Program-made: the position numbers and the translations under genes
The notes under the pieces: generated by a model
Databases searched by the model: none
What the model was told of the DNA's origin: nothing
The model's input: only the letters and a program-made list of their open reading frames with translations
In this document: positions 6,358 to 12,569 of the stretch, piece by piece
Position numbering within the stretch: the first letter of the stretch is position 1
Layout of the letters: the number at the start of each line of letters is the position of its first letter
Assembly (NCBI GenBank): GCA_028822575.1
Contig: JAPKDN010000039.1
Location: forward strand, 1 to 12,569
DNA from: Alphaproteobacteria bacterium
Lineage (GTDB): Bacteria > Pseudomonadota > Alphaproteobacteria > Thalassobaculales > Thalassobaculaceae
DNA: 12,569 bases
Direction of reading: 5' to 3'

Positions 6358-7700
6358 CCAAGACAATTGCAGAGATTACATCCGCTTTCGCGTCCGGACT
6401 CACCACTAGCGCGGTGGAAACGGAATCCGCGCTCGCCTCGATAGATGCAACGCAGGGCGAAGGATCGCGCGCGTTTTTGAAGGTCTATCATGATGGCGCA
6501 AGGGCCAGCGCGAGGGCCAGCGACGAAGCGCGAACCTTGGGCATCCAGGCGGGACCGCTAGGTGGTGTGACGATTTCGGTGAAGGATCTATTCGATGTCG
6601 CGGGGGAGGTCACGCTCGCGGGATCCAAGGTGCGCGACGAATCAACGGTGGCGTTGTCCGACGCGCCGGTCCTTGCCCGGCTGCGGGCCGCCGGCGCCGT
6701 GATTGTCGGTCGAACCAACATGACCGAGTTCGCGTTCTCTGGCCTTGGCATTAATCCGCATTACGACACGCCACGGAACCCTTGGGACAGAGCGACGGGC
6801 CGGGTTCCTGGCGGCTCCTCCAGTGGCGCGGCGGTCTCGGTCGCCGATGGCATGGCTGTGGCCGCGATCGGCACGGATACGGGCGGCTCGGTTCGCATTC
6901 CCTCGGCGTTGTGTGGATTGACTGGGTTCAAGCCGACCGCGAGACGGGTGCCCACCGCCGGCGCGTTCCCGTTGTCGACGACGCTGGATTCAATTGGCCC
7001 TCTAGCAAATAGTGTCGCTTGTTGTGCCTTGATCGATCAGGTGATGAGTGGAGAAGCGGTGCGTCCTCTCATCGCTCGACCGGTCTCGGGTATGACCCTG
7101 GCCGTGCCTCAAACTTTATTTCTCGATGATATGGACGATCATGTCTCCGCGGCTTTCGAACATGCGTTGTCCAGGCTTTCGGCCGCGGGCGCCCGGATCG
7201 TTGAGATTTCGTTCGATGTTACGGCTGATATCCTGGCGGCTAATGCCACGGGAGGTTTCGCCTCACCGGAGGCATTCGCCACGTTGCGGGATCTGCTGCA
7301 AGCCGATGAGGGGCGGTTTGACCCCCGAGTTTCTGTCCGGGTCAAGCGCGGCGGCGCGATGTTGGCAGCGGATTATCTGGCTCTTCTGGACGATCGGGTG
7401 GTGATCCGGGCCAAGGCCAACGCGTCGTCACGCGAATATGATGCTCTGTTGACGCCGACTACACCAATCGTGGCGCCAGCAATCGCGGATCTCGTGGCGT
7501 CTGACGACGCTTACCATTCTGCGAATATGCTGATGTTGCGCAACCCGTCATTTGGAAACTTCCTGGACCGTTGCGCGACCTCACTACCAATCCATCGCCT
7601 TGGTGACGCGCCGGTGGGATTGATGGTCTTGGGGGAAACCCTGGGCGATGGGAAAGCCCTGGAGGTCGCGGCCGGAATCGAGGCAGCCTTGGCGACTTGA
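6354..7700 (+). CDS. Amidase signature family hydrolase
   Basis: The 448-residue enzyme carries the complete amidase-signature machinery. VTISVKDLFDVAG holds catalytic Lys77, VPGGSSSGAAVSVADG (151-166) holds the bridging cis-Ser155 or its neighbour, and GTDTGGSVRIPSALCG (173-188) holds nucleophile Ser179. The 24-residue spacing between the two serines equals that in FAAH. The C-terminal NFLDRCATSLPI and APVGLMVLGETLGDGKAL blocks are also typical. It should be cytosolic and hydrolyse a carboxamide C-N bond. GatA is less likely because gatB and gatC are absent and the neighbour is not translational; substrates such as biuret, allophanate or aryl amides cannot be told apart. ATG 6354 overlaps the preceding stop. 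The gene ends 5 nt before the convergent ubiX stop, with no clear terminator. Confidence 0.92.
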   Translation: MTKTIAEITSAFASGLTTSAVETESALASIDATQGEGSRAFLKVYHDGARASARASDEARTLGIQAGPLGGVTISVKDLFDVAGEVTLAGSKVRDESTVALSDAPVLARLRAAGAVIVGRTNMTEFAFSGLGINPHYDTPRNPWDRATGRVPGGSSSGAAVSVADGMAVAAIGTDTGGSVRIPSALCGLTGFKPTARRVPTAGAFPLSTTLDSIGPLANSVACCALIDQVMSGEAVRPLIARPVSGMTLAVPQTLFLDDMDDHVSAAFEHALSRLSAAGARIVEISFDVTADILAANATGGFASPEAFATLRDLLQADEGRFDPRVSVRVKRGGAMLAADYLALLDDRVVIRAKANASSREYDALLTPTTPIVAPAIADLVASDDAYHSANMLMLRNPSFGNFLDRCATSLPIHRLGDAPVGLMVLGETLGDGKALEVAAGIEAALAT

Positions 7701-7705
7701 AACTG

Positions 7706-8317
7706 TCAGGGGCTTTTGGTAGTGGCGGTCGCGTCTTCTTTCCAGCGTTTCACGGTACCCGGGTCCATATCGAAAAGGTCTAGAACTCGGCCAAGTGTGT
7801 GGTCGATCATGTCCTTGAGTGAACGGGGTTTGGCATAGAAAGCAGCAACCGGTGGGGCAATAATCGCTCCCATATCCGAGAGCGCTAGCATGGTGCGCAG
7901 ATGCCCGGAATGCAGCGGTGTCTCCCTGACCATGCAGACCAGGCGACGGCGTTCCTTCAAGACCACGTCGGCGGCGCGGGAGAGTAGGGTGTCGGTCACA
8001 CCACTGGCGATTTCCGACATGCTCTTAACCGAACAGGGCGCGATAATCATGCCCATGGTCCGGAAAGAGCCTGAGGCGATCGAAGCGCCGATATCCTTAT
8101 TGGCGTGAACCACGTCGGCGCGCCCATGGACGTCGGCGACCTTCAGGTTCGTTTCATGAGCCAAGGTTACCTCGGCCGCCTTGGACATCACGAGATGTGT
8201 CTCCGGCCGGCTCTCCGGGGGTAGGGATTGAATCAGTTCCATAAGCCTAACGCCATAAATGACGCCGGACGCCCCGCTTATTCCAACCACTAGCCTTTGA
8301 TTGCCTGTATCTGGCAT
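7706..8317 (-). CDS. ubiX: UbiX/Pad1-type flavin prenyltransferase
   Basis: The 203-residue protein uses dimethylallyl phosphate to prenylate FMN, making the cofactor of UbiD-type decarboxylases. Motifs in order are VVGISGASGVIYG (residues 10-22, flavin binding), MIIAPCSVKSMSEIASG (90-106), RAADVVLKERRRLVCMVRETP (split here as 114-134) and PPVAAFYAKP (155-164). The length is normal for the family. The ATG at 8317 is preceded by only a weak purine stretch, but the N-terminus agrees with relatives. No ubiD is present in the window, so its partner must lie elsewhere; ubiquinone synthesis is the default role, and service to an aromatic decarboxylase is an alternative. A plausible promoter lies at 8365-8393. 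Confidence 0.93.
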   Translation of the reverse strand: MPDTGNQRLVVGISGASGVIYGVRLMELIQSLPPESRPETHLVMSKAAEVTLAHETNLKVADVHGRADVVHANKDIGASIASGSFRTMGMIIAPCSVKSMSEIASGVTDTLLSRAADVVLKERRRLVCMVRETPLHSGHLRTMLALSDMGAIIAPPVAAFYAKPRSLKDMIDHTLGRVLDLFDMDPGTVKRWKEDATATTKSP

Positions 8318-8767
8318 GAAATTTCTTTGACAGTGTTTCTGTAGAATTAAAAATAGCTATTAAAAAAATAATGGAGTGGGAAAGTTCGCGCAAGGCTAAA
8401 TCGCGAGCTACCGTTCTTGCATTACACCCTGAGGTCTAAAGCCAGAAGGAGTCCAGATCACAGGGTATAGCTGAGCCGAGGTGCTGTTAAGGCGCCCGCC
8501 GGATTGGACTAAAAATTGGAAGGCGAACAAAAGAGGCCTCAGCCCAATACCGAGGTCATCACGAAAATTAAACATCAAAAACTTGCGCTCAAAGCCCAAA
8601 TTTAAGACGCCGAAGCCGGGGGCCCGCCTAGTGGACGCGTAAACGGCCCCTGTTCCGGGGTAGGATGCCATTCCTGAGGCAGGCGATTTTTGTTGAGGCG
8701 CTACTTAATAAGGCGGCGGCGATAGGACAAGTAGGCGGTATCGGTTCTCCACGGTGGGTGATGGGCG
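8318..8767. other. 450-nt gap with no convincing gene
   Basis: The left 80 nt holds an AT-rich stretch with the putative ubiX promoter and a 10-nt palindrome. The rest (8400-8767) has mixed composition. An 87-codon minus-strand frame at 8408-8671 is open but lacks a recognisable motif or convincing ribosome binding site and is not called. On the minus strand, beyond the hydroxylase stop, CCCC-GGAACA-GGGG (around 8646-8659) forms only a 4-bp stem without a proper T tract, so no confident terminator is found. No tRNA or insertion-sequence end was recognised. It could be a decayed gene or a small-RNA locus. Confidence 0.4.
8365..8393 (-). promoter_or_regulatory. Putative promoter of ubiX
   Basis: On the minus strand, TTGCGC (8393-8388) and TATTTT (8370-8365) are separated by 17 nt, inside the only strongly AT-rich patch of this gap. 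The expected start near 8358 leaves a leader of about 40 nt. The perfect palindrome AATAGCTATT (8352-8361) overlaps the expected start and could be an operator. Confidence 0.35.
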
Positions 8768-10417
8768 CTACCGCGTCGCCCCCCGGATCAAATCGGACAG
8801 ATTATCGCAATTATCCGGTAAGGCGTTGCCGCGCCAGGCGACGTGCTGGTCGGGTCGTGAAAGCACCAGGCCGTGGCGGTACGATGATGGGGTGGTCACT
8901 CCGTCCAGATCGAGCACGGAAAGAGGTACGCCTTTCTCATGGCAGGCGAAGAGGAAGGGCGACACGTCGATGTCGCGGTTCAGGCGCAACAACGTGTATT
9001 CGGGCCCCATGGCATCATAAAGGCCACGCCCTTCGCCAAGCCAAAGATGCGGGGTTCGGCAGCCCGGAACCGTCGAGGCTGTGAAGTTGGCCATCGTGTA
9101 GCCTGGCGCGGCTTCGCCATCATGGAAAATGATCGGCGATGATTCGTAGAAAGTGCCGAAATTGAGCCCCGCGCAACAATATTGCTGCACATTCAGATCA
9201 TAGGCCGCTTGCCCCAACTTGGCCCGCATCGCTTCGCCTTCGGTGCTGTCTTCCTCGATGTTCTCCGGGACCGCGCCGCGCTGGCCGGCCATCGCGTGAG
9301 CGTGGTCCATCACATAACGCGAGACCTGCTCGGTAATCGGGTGGCGTTCGCATTCATGGGCATCAAGGATGCCTGCGGGTGCCCAGCCGTTGAGATGCGC
9401 CGCGAGAAGCCAGGAGAGGTTCATGGCATCGGCGATCCCGGCATTCATGCCGTACCCGGCGTAGGGCACCCAAATATGCGCCGCGTCCCCCGCAACAAAA
9501 ACCCTGCGGTCACGAAATTTATTGGCGACAAGCCGCCGGCCAAACCAGTCCTCCTTGGAGAGGATTTCATAGTCGAATCCCCTGTCGACTCCCAGGATGG
9601 TTCGGATCGCCCAATCCCGGTCAACAGAATCGAAGCCGGCCTCGTTAGGCCTAAGGTAGTTATGGACGACGAATTTTTCCTTGCCATCGATCGCATAGAC
9701 ATTTCCAGATCGGCGAGGATTCAGCGAGAATGAGGCCCAAGCAGGCTTTTCGGTTTGTAAATCCATCAGGCGTGGCGCGCGGATGAAACAGGTTTGGGTG
9801 CGCGCGATCACCGCGTCACCCTCGAATGCCGCGCCTATGCCCTTGCGCACCAACGACGACCCGCCATCACAGCCGATCATATATTGGCAGGTGATACGGA
9901 TGACCTCGCCGTTTCCAAGATCCCGCGCGTTAGCGACAACCTGGTCGTCGCTTTGGGTGAACGCCTCTATTTTCGTTCGGTTGAGCGTGCGCAGTTTCGG
10001 CATCTGCGCCGCGTGATCGAACAAGATCGGTTCAAGGTAAATTTGATTGATGCGATGGGGTGGCTCTGGCGTTGGCCAGTCCGTGTCCGGCCCTTCGGTC
10101 GCCGTATACCTGTCGCGACGGCATGGGATGGGAATTCGCGTCAGCTCGGTGCCGGTGAACGAGGTGCGATAGGAGACGTCGTTCGGGTAATCTGCTGGCA
10201 ATCCGGCGTTTCGGAGCTTGCCCGCCACGCCGAGGCGCCGAAAGATCTCCATGGTGCGAGCCGCGACGTGATTGCATTTTGGCGATGGCGGCTCGCTCCG
10301 AGCCCTGATCTCGCACACCAGCACCTCGACACCTCGCCACGCGAGATCCATGGCTAGGCTGAGACCAATCGGCCCACCGCCGACCACCAGCACTGGAACT
10401 TGGATTTCCCTTGTCAT
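8768..10417 (-). CDS. Class A FAD-dependent aromatic monooxygenase (PHBH fold)
   Basis: The 549-residue NAD(P)H-dependent flavin hydroxylase is of the type that adds one OH to a phenolic ring. The FAD dinucleotide fold is at the N-terminus (VLVVGGGPIGLSLA, residues 9-22), followed by the Arg of VAARTMEIFRRLG, the 'DG' motif IGCDGGSSLVRKGIG (181-195) and the 'GD' motif VFVAGDAAHIWVPYAGYG (307-322). The C-terminal ~150 residues form the extra thioredoxin-like domain seen in phenol hydroxylase/TfdB/MhpA relatives. ATG 10417 is chosen because AGGAG (10427-10431) lies 9 nt upstream and the FAD motif then sits near residue 10; the frame remains open to 10600, but that part lies inside the LLM gene. 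It is the last gene of the three-gene operon, 43 nt after the LLM gene. Resemblance is closest to TfdB/MhpA-like hydroxylases; the substrate is unknown. Confidence 0.9.
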   Translation of the reverse strand: MTREIQVPVLVVGGGPIGLSLAMDLAWRGVEVLVCEIRARSEPPSPKCNHVAARTMEIFRRLGVAGKLRNAGLPADYPNDVSYRTSFTGTELTRIPIPCRRDRYTATEGPDTDWPTPEPPHRINQIYLEPILFDHAAQMPKLRTLNRTKIEAFTQSDDQVVANARDLGNGEVIRITCQYMIGCDGGSSLVRKGIGAAFEGDAVIARTQTCFIRAPRLMDLQTEKPAWASFSLNPRRSGNVYAIDGKEKFVVHNYLRPNEAGFDSVDRDWAIRTILGVDRGFDYEILSKEDWFGRRLVANKFRDRRVFVAGDAAHIWVPYAGYGMNAGIADAMNLSWLLAAHLNGWAPAGILDAHECERHPITEQVSRYVMDHAHAMAGQRGAVPENIEEDSTEGEAMRAKLGQAAYDLNVQQYCCAGLNFGTFYESSPIIFHDGEAAPGYTMANFTASTVPGCRTPHLWLGEGRGLYDAMGPEYTLLRLNRDIDVSPFLFACHEKGVPLSVLDLDGVTTPSSYRHGLVLSRPDQHVAWRGNALPDNCDNLSDLIRGATR

Positions 10418-10460
10418 GTTGGGCAACTCCTGGGTCCGAATGCGAATAATTGCATCCGAT

Positions 10461-11417
10461 TTAGTGGACCCGCTGCATGATGTCGCTTTCGAATCGCCGC
10501 ATACGGTCGAGACATTGCTCGAGGTCGCCGCTTTCGCCGCCAATGACCAGATGCTGGAGGCCCACGTCGCGATAGGCGCTGATGTCGCCGAGGATATCAT
10601 CGGCGGTCCCGGTGAAGGAACGTCGGGTTCCCTCGGGCGTCGTCTCCGCCTCGCCCAGTTTGTACCAAATTACATAGAGACTGCGGGCGATATCTGAAGG
10701 GTCGCGCCCAACCGCCTCGGCCGCTGCAAACACATCACCGAGACCGGCGGCATAGCGCTTCGGCGTGTCGAATGGGGAACGCGGATTGTTGCCGACGGGG
10801 TACCAACCATCTCCAAGCCGCCCCGCTCGGCGCCGTCCCGGCTTGGCTTCGCCGCCAACCCAAAGCGGTGGGTGCGGAGACTGTGGCGACTTGGGATGGA
10901 ATTTCAGGCCGTCGAACTGGACGTGTTCGCCGTGAAAGCTGGGGTTGTCCTCGGTCCAGAGAATGCGAAAGGCCTGGATATACTCATCCGCGGCCGCGCC
11001 TCGGCTTGCAAAGGGAGGGCCGTCAAGCAACGCGATCTCCTCGGCCATCCAACCAACCCCAAGGCCGACCGTGAGCCGTCCCTTCGAGAGGACATCGATG
11101 GTGTTCAGCATCTTTGCGGCCAACACTGGCGGGCGATGCGGCAGAACCATGACCGAGGTCAGCAATCGAATTCGGCTGGTGACGGCTGCGACGAAACTAA
11201 GTGTCGTCACTTGTTCAAGACACTCACCGCTATCCTCGGCGAACCAGCGGCCCGACTTGGTATATGGATAAGGCGAGTCGACCTGATCGGCGATTACCAC
11301 ATGATCGCTGAAACCGAGATATGCAAAGCCCAGGGCTTCGGCTTCGGCCGCGATGATCCTGAGCGAGTCGGGATCGGCCGCCGGGCCGCGGATCCCAAGA
11401 TGCAGTCCAAATTGCAA
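10461..11417 (-). CDS. LLM class flavin/F420-dependent oxidoreductase
   Basis: The 318-residue TIM-barrel enzyme belongs to the luciferase-like monooxygenase superfamily, nearest to the TIGR03619-type 'probable F420-dependent' group. Visible blocks are QFGLHLGIRGPAADP at the N-terminus, GFAYLGFSDHVVI, TSRIRLLTSVMVLPHRPPVL, then GRLTVGLGVGWMAEE (113-127), FHGEHVQFDGLKFHPK, PPLWVGGEAKPGRRRAGRLG, and C-terminal GLQHLVIGG. The start is not ATG. TTG 11417 gives the family-typical MQFGLHLG and has GAGG (11426-11429) 8 nt upstream, overlapping the TauD-like stop. GTG 11444 is the alternative and would overlap the dioxygenase gene by 17 nt. The longer open frame (to 11633) lies inside that gene and is rejected. 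Whether FMN or F420 is used cannot be seen. It is the middle gene of the operon. Confidence 0.85.
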   Translation of the reverse strand: MQFGLHLGIRGPAADPDSLRIIAAEAEALGFAYLGFSDHVVIADQVDSPYPYTKSGRWFAEDSGECLEQVTTLSFVAAVTSRIRLLTSVMVLPHRPPVLAAKMLNTIDVLSKGRLTVGLGVGWMAEEIALLDGPPFASRGAAADEYIQAFRILWTEDNPSFHGEHVQFDGLKFHPKSPQSPHPPLWVGGEAKPGRRRAGRLGDGWYPVGNNPRSPFDTPKRYAAGLGDVFAAAEAVGRDPSDIARSLYVIWYKLGEAETTPEGTRRSFTGTADDILGDISAYRDVGLQHLVIGGESGDLEQCLDRMRRFESDIMQRVH

Positions 11418-11425
11418 TGGCTTGG

Positions 11426-11429
11426 CCTC
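11426..11429 (-). promoter_or_regulatory. Ribosome binding site supporting the TTG start of the LLM gene
   Basis: GAGG on the minus strand spans the dioxygenase TGA (11430-11428) and lies 8 nt before TTG 11417. The competing GTG at 11444 has only an AGGA 12 nt upstream. Terminating ribosomes would be well placed to re-initiate here. Confidence 0.4.
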
Positions 11430-12285
11430 AGTACGGGGTATCACCGGCGATGGTGATCCTGTGCATCCGCCGCCGCTCGTCGTAGTCTGCGAGGGCCTGA
11501 TGCTGGACGCACCGATTGTCCCAGAGCGCGATCGACCCCACCTCCCAACGAAAGCGACACGTGAATTCGGGTCGCGCCGAATGCGTGCGCAGGAAGTCCA
11601 CCAACGTATCCGCCTCTTTCTCTTCAAACCCATCTAGGGTTTGCGTGTGACTGCCGATATAGAGCAGCTTGCGCCCAGTTTCGGGATGCGTGCGGACGAG
11701 TGGATGTCTGGATTCGGTCGGGGCGTTGCCAGGGTCCCGGATCTTGGCCTGCATAGTCGGATTCTTGGCGTAACGCTCGGCCCGGGTCGACTTTCCGGTA
11801 TTTCGGCGGAATCCATCACCTACATTGTAGGTTTTGATCGCCGAGATCGCATGACGCATCGGCGCCGAGAGCGTCTCATAGGCTAGGTATTGGTTCGAGA
11901 ACATGGTGTCGCCGCCACGCGTCGGCACTTCCTTGGCGTAAAGCATGGTTGCCATGGCCGGTTGTGGATTGAACATCTGATCGGTATGCCAGACCGCACC
12001 GAAAGTATAGCCGTCGCCCTGTTCCTTGACGATTTCCAGGACCTCCGGGTGATCGTCCAGTCCGTGCATATAGGGGTGATAGTGGATCTCGCCCAACCGT
12101 TTGGCGAAGGCAATTTGCTGTTCTGGTGTGACGTCCTGGTCGCGGAAGAAAACGACACCGTTGTCCATCCAAGCTTGATGAATTTCTCCAAATGTTTCGT
12201 CATCAAGGTTGGCTAGGTCGACGCCGTGGAGGATCGCTCCGAGATTTCCAGAAACCGGTTCGATTTCTATCCGCTTGAAGTCCAT
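11428..12285 (-). CDS. TauD/TfdA family 2-oxoglutarate-dependent dioxygenase
   Basis: The 285-residue Fe(II)/2-oxoglutarate enzyme has the full active site. WHTD gives iron ligands His100 and Asp102, WDNR.VQH gives distal His262, and RRRMHR (271-276) supplies the 2-oxoglutarate-binding Arg (Arg272 by alignment with TauD Arg266) and Arg276, matching the TauD Arg that holds the sulfonate. IHYHP places His70 exactly at TauD's substrate-binding His70. This suggests an anionic substrate such as a sulfonate, sulfate ester or carboxylate/aryloxyalkanoate, but that is inference. Expected chemistry is hydroxylation next to a heteroatom followed by bond cleavage. ATG 12285 has GGGGA upstream and a TATAAT at 12328-12333. 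It is the first gene of the operon with the LLM oxidoreductase and the FAD hydroxylase, the former starting 10 nt after its stop. Confidence 0.92.
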   Translation of the reverse strand: MDFKRIEIEPVSGNLGAILHGVDLANLDDETFGEIHQAWMDNGVVFFRDQDVTPEQQIAFAKRLGEIHYHPYMHGLDDHPEVLEIVKEQGDGYTFGAVWHTDQMFNPQPAMATMLYAKEVPTRGGDTMFSNQYLAYETLSAPMRHAISAIKTYNVGDGFRRNTGKSTRAERYAKNPTMQAKIRDPGNAPTESRHPLVRTHPETGRKLLYIGSHTQTLDGFEEKEADTLVDFLRTHSARPEFTCRFRWEVGSIALWDNRCVQHQALADYDERRRMHRITIAGDTPY

Positions 12286-12327
12286 GGAAAGTCCCCGAAG
12301 AAGATTAACGTTTTTAGCATGAGATCT

Positions 12328-12333
12328 ATTATA
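12328..12333 (-). promoter_or_regulatory. -10 box of the dioxygenase operon
   Basis: A perfect TATAAT on the minus strand sits in an AT-rich patch (12300-12340), with a start expected near 12321 and a leader of about 36 nt. There is no good -35 element 16-18 nt upstream (the sequence there is GC-rich), which would fit an activator-dependent promoter. AACG/CGTT half-sites flank the patch (12307-12310 and 12335-12338). Confidence 0.4.
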
Positions 12334-12470
12334 TCGTTGAAACGCGCCGCGTCGCGCGTTACCCCGCGTTCAGTGTCTGTTGAGCACAGGAGGGATCCCC
12401 TTGGTGGGCGCGGAGGCCATTCGGATTCGATTCCGCGGGAGCTAGTTTATGATCCCGTCGACCCAAGGGT

Positions 12471-12569
12471 TCACACGTCGAAAAAGACGGTTTCTCTATC
12501 CCCACGGAAATGAATGTCGAACACATAGTTTGTTGAAGGCGCACCGTCGCGCGTTTCGGCGATAAGGGT
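12471..12569 (-). CDS. Intradiol ring-cleavage dioxygenase, C-terminal fragment (protocatechuate 3,4-dioxygenase alpha-like)
   Basis: The last 32 codons of a minus-strand gene enter from the right edge: TLIAETRDGAP, then YVFDIHFRGDRETVFFDV and TGA at 12473-12471. The ending '(Y)xFDIxxxGxxETVFFD(V/I)' is what I recall for the alpha subunit (PcaG) of protocatechuate 3,4-dioxygenase, which with PcaH opens protocatechuate to beta-carboxymuconate; other intradiol dioxygenases end less similarly. The metal ligands lie outside the window. It is upstream of, and on the same strand as, the TauD-like operon, with a 185-nt gap holding that operon's own -10 box. No strong terminator is seen in the gap, so partial read-through is possible. 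Confidence 0.65.
   Translation of the reverse strand, partial: TLIAETRDGAPSTNYVFDIHFRGDRETVFFDV

Noticed and set aside
8408..8671. 87-codon minus-strand frame in the large gap
   Set aside because: No motif, weak start context and no neighbour coupling; kept only as a note within the gap description.
9182..9733. 183-codon open frame on the plus strand
   Set aside because: It is antisense to the FAD monooxygenase, whose motifs are clear in this stretch; the translation shows no domain signature.
9794..10357. 187-codon open frame on the plus strand
   Set aside because: It is antisense to the N-terminal FAD-binding part of the monooxygenase and has no recognisable motif.
10418..10600. Long N-terminal extension of the FAD monooxygenase
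   Set aside because: It overlaps the end of the LLM gene, carries no conserved sequence, and ATG 10417 has a proper AGGAG upstream.
10872..11456. 194-codon open frame on the plus strand
   Set aside because: It is opposite the LLM oxidoreductase, whose conserved blocks occupy the same bases.
12348..12557. Two copies of CGTCGCGCGTT about 195 nt apart
   Set aside because: An 11-nt match of simple CG-rich composition in a GC-rich genome is likely chance; there is no flanking similarity.

Overview
The window (about 60% GC by eye) looks like a chromosomal segment of an alphaproteobacterium, probably of Rhodospirillales type. Support for this is a COQ9-family protein, an alphaproteobacterial-style S21, a TIGR02444-type protein beside a YdcH/DUF465 protein, and a short receiver protein of a kind I associate with Rhodospirillales. 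This placement comes from family knowledge, not from a search.

Layout. 1-924 (+) is the 3' end of a molybdopterin oxidoreductase, closed by a hairpin at 954-984 that may serve both strands. rpsU (-) follows, divergent from def-COQ9 (+), whose two genes overlap by 8 nt. Converging on these is the purine operon purE-purK (-), with a good sigma70-like promoter and a GTGA stop/start overlap. Next comes a decaying signalling locus (4371-5471): a receiver gene split by a frameshift, then an Hpt-like gene broken by shifts and an in-frame TAG. After that are a YdcH-like protein (-), a divergent TIGR02444 protein coupled by ATGA to an amidase-signature enzyme (+), and a convergent UbiX flavin prenyltransferase (-). 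A 450-nt gap with no convincing gene (8318-8767) follows.

The right third is a minus-strand catabolic gene set, in transcription order: the tail of an intradiol ring-cleavage dioxygenase (PcaG-like, entering from the right edge), a TauD/TfdA-type 2-oxoglutarate dioxygenase, an LLM flavin/F420-type oxidoreductase, and a class A FAD aromatic hydroxylase. The last three are closely spaced and very likely one operon behind a TATAAT box. Oxidative cleavage, ring hydroxylation and intradiol ring opening together suggest degradation of an aromatic carrying an anionic or ether side chain, comparable in logic to TfdA-TfdB-intradiol routes. The substrate cannot be read from the sequence.

No tRNA, CRISPR array, insertion sequence or prophage was recognised. 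The most unusual items are the pair of broken receiver/Hpt genes, the dioxygenase-LLM-hydroxylase operon, and a def gene that may be leaderless.
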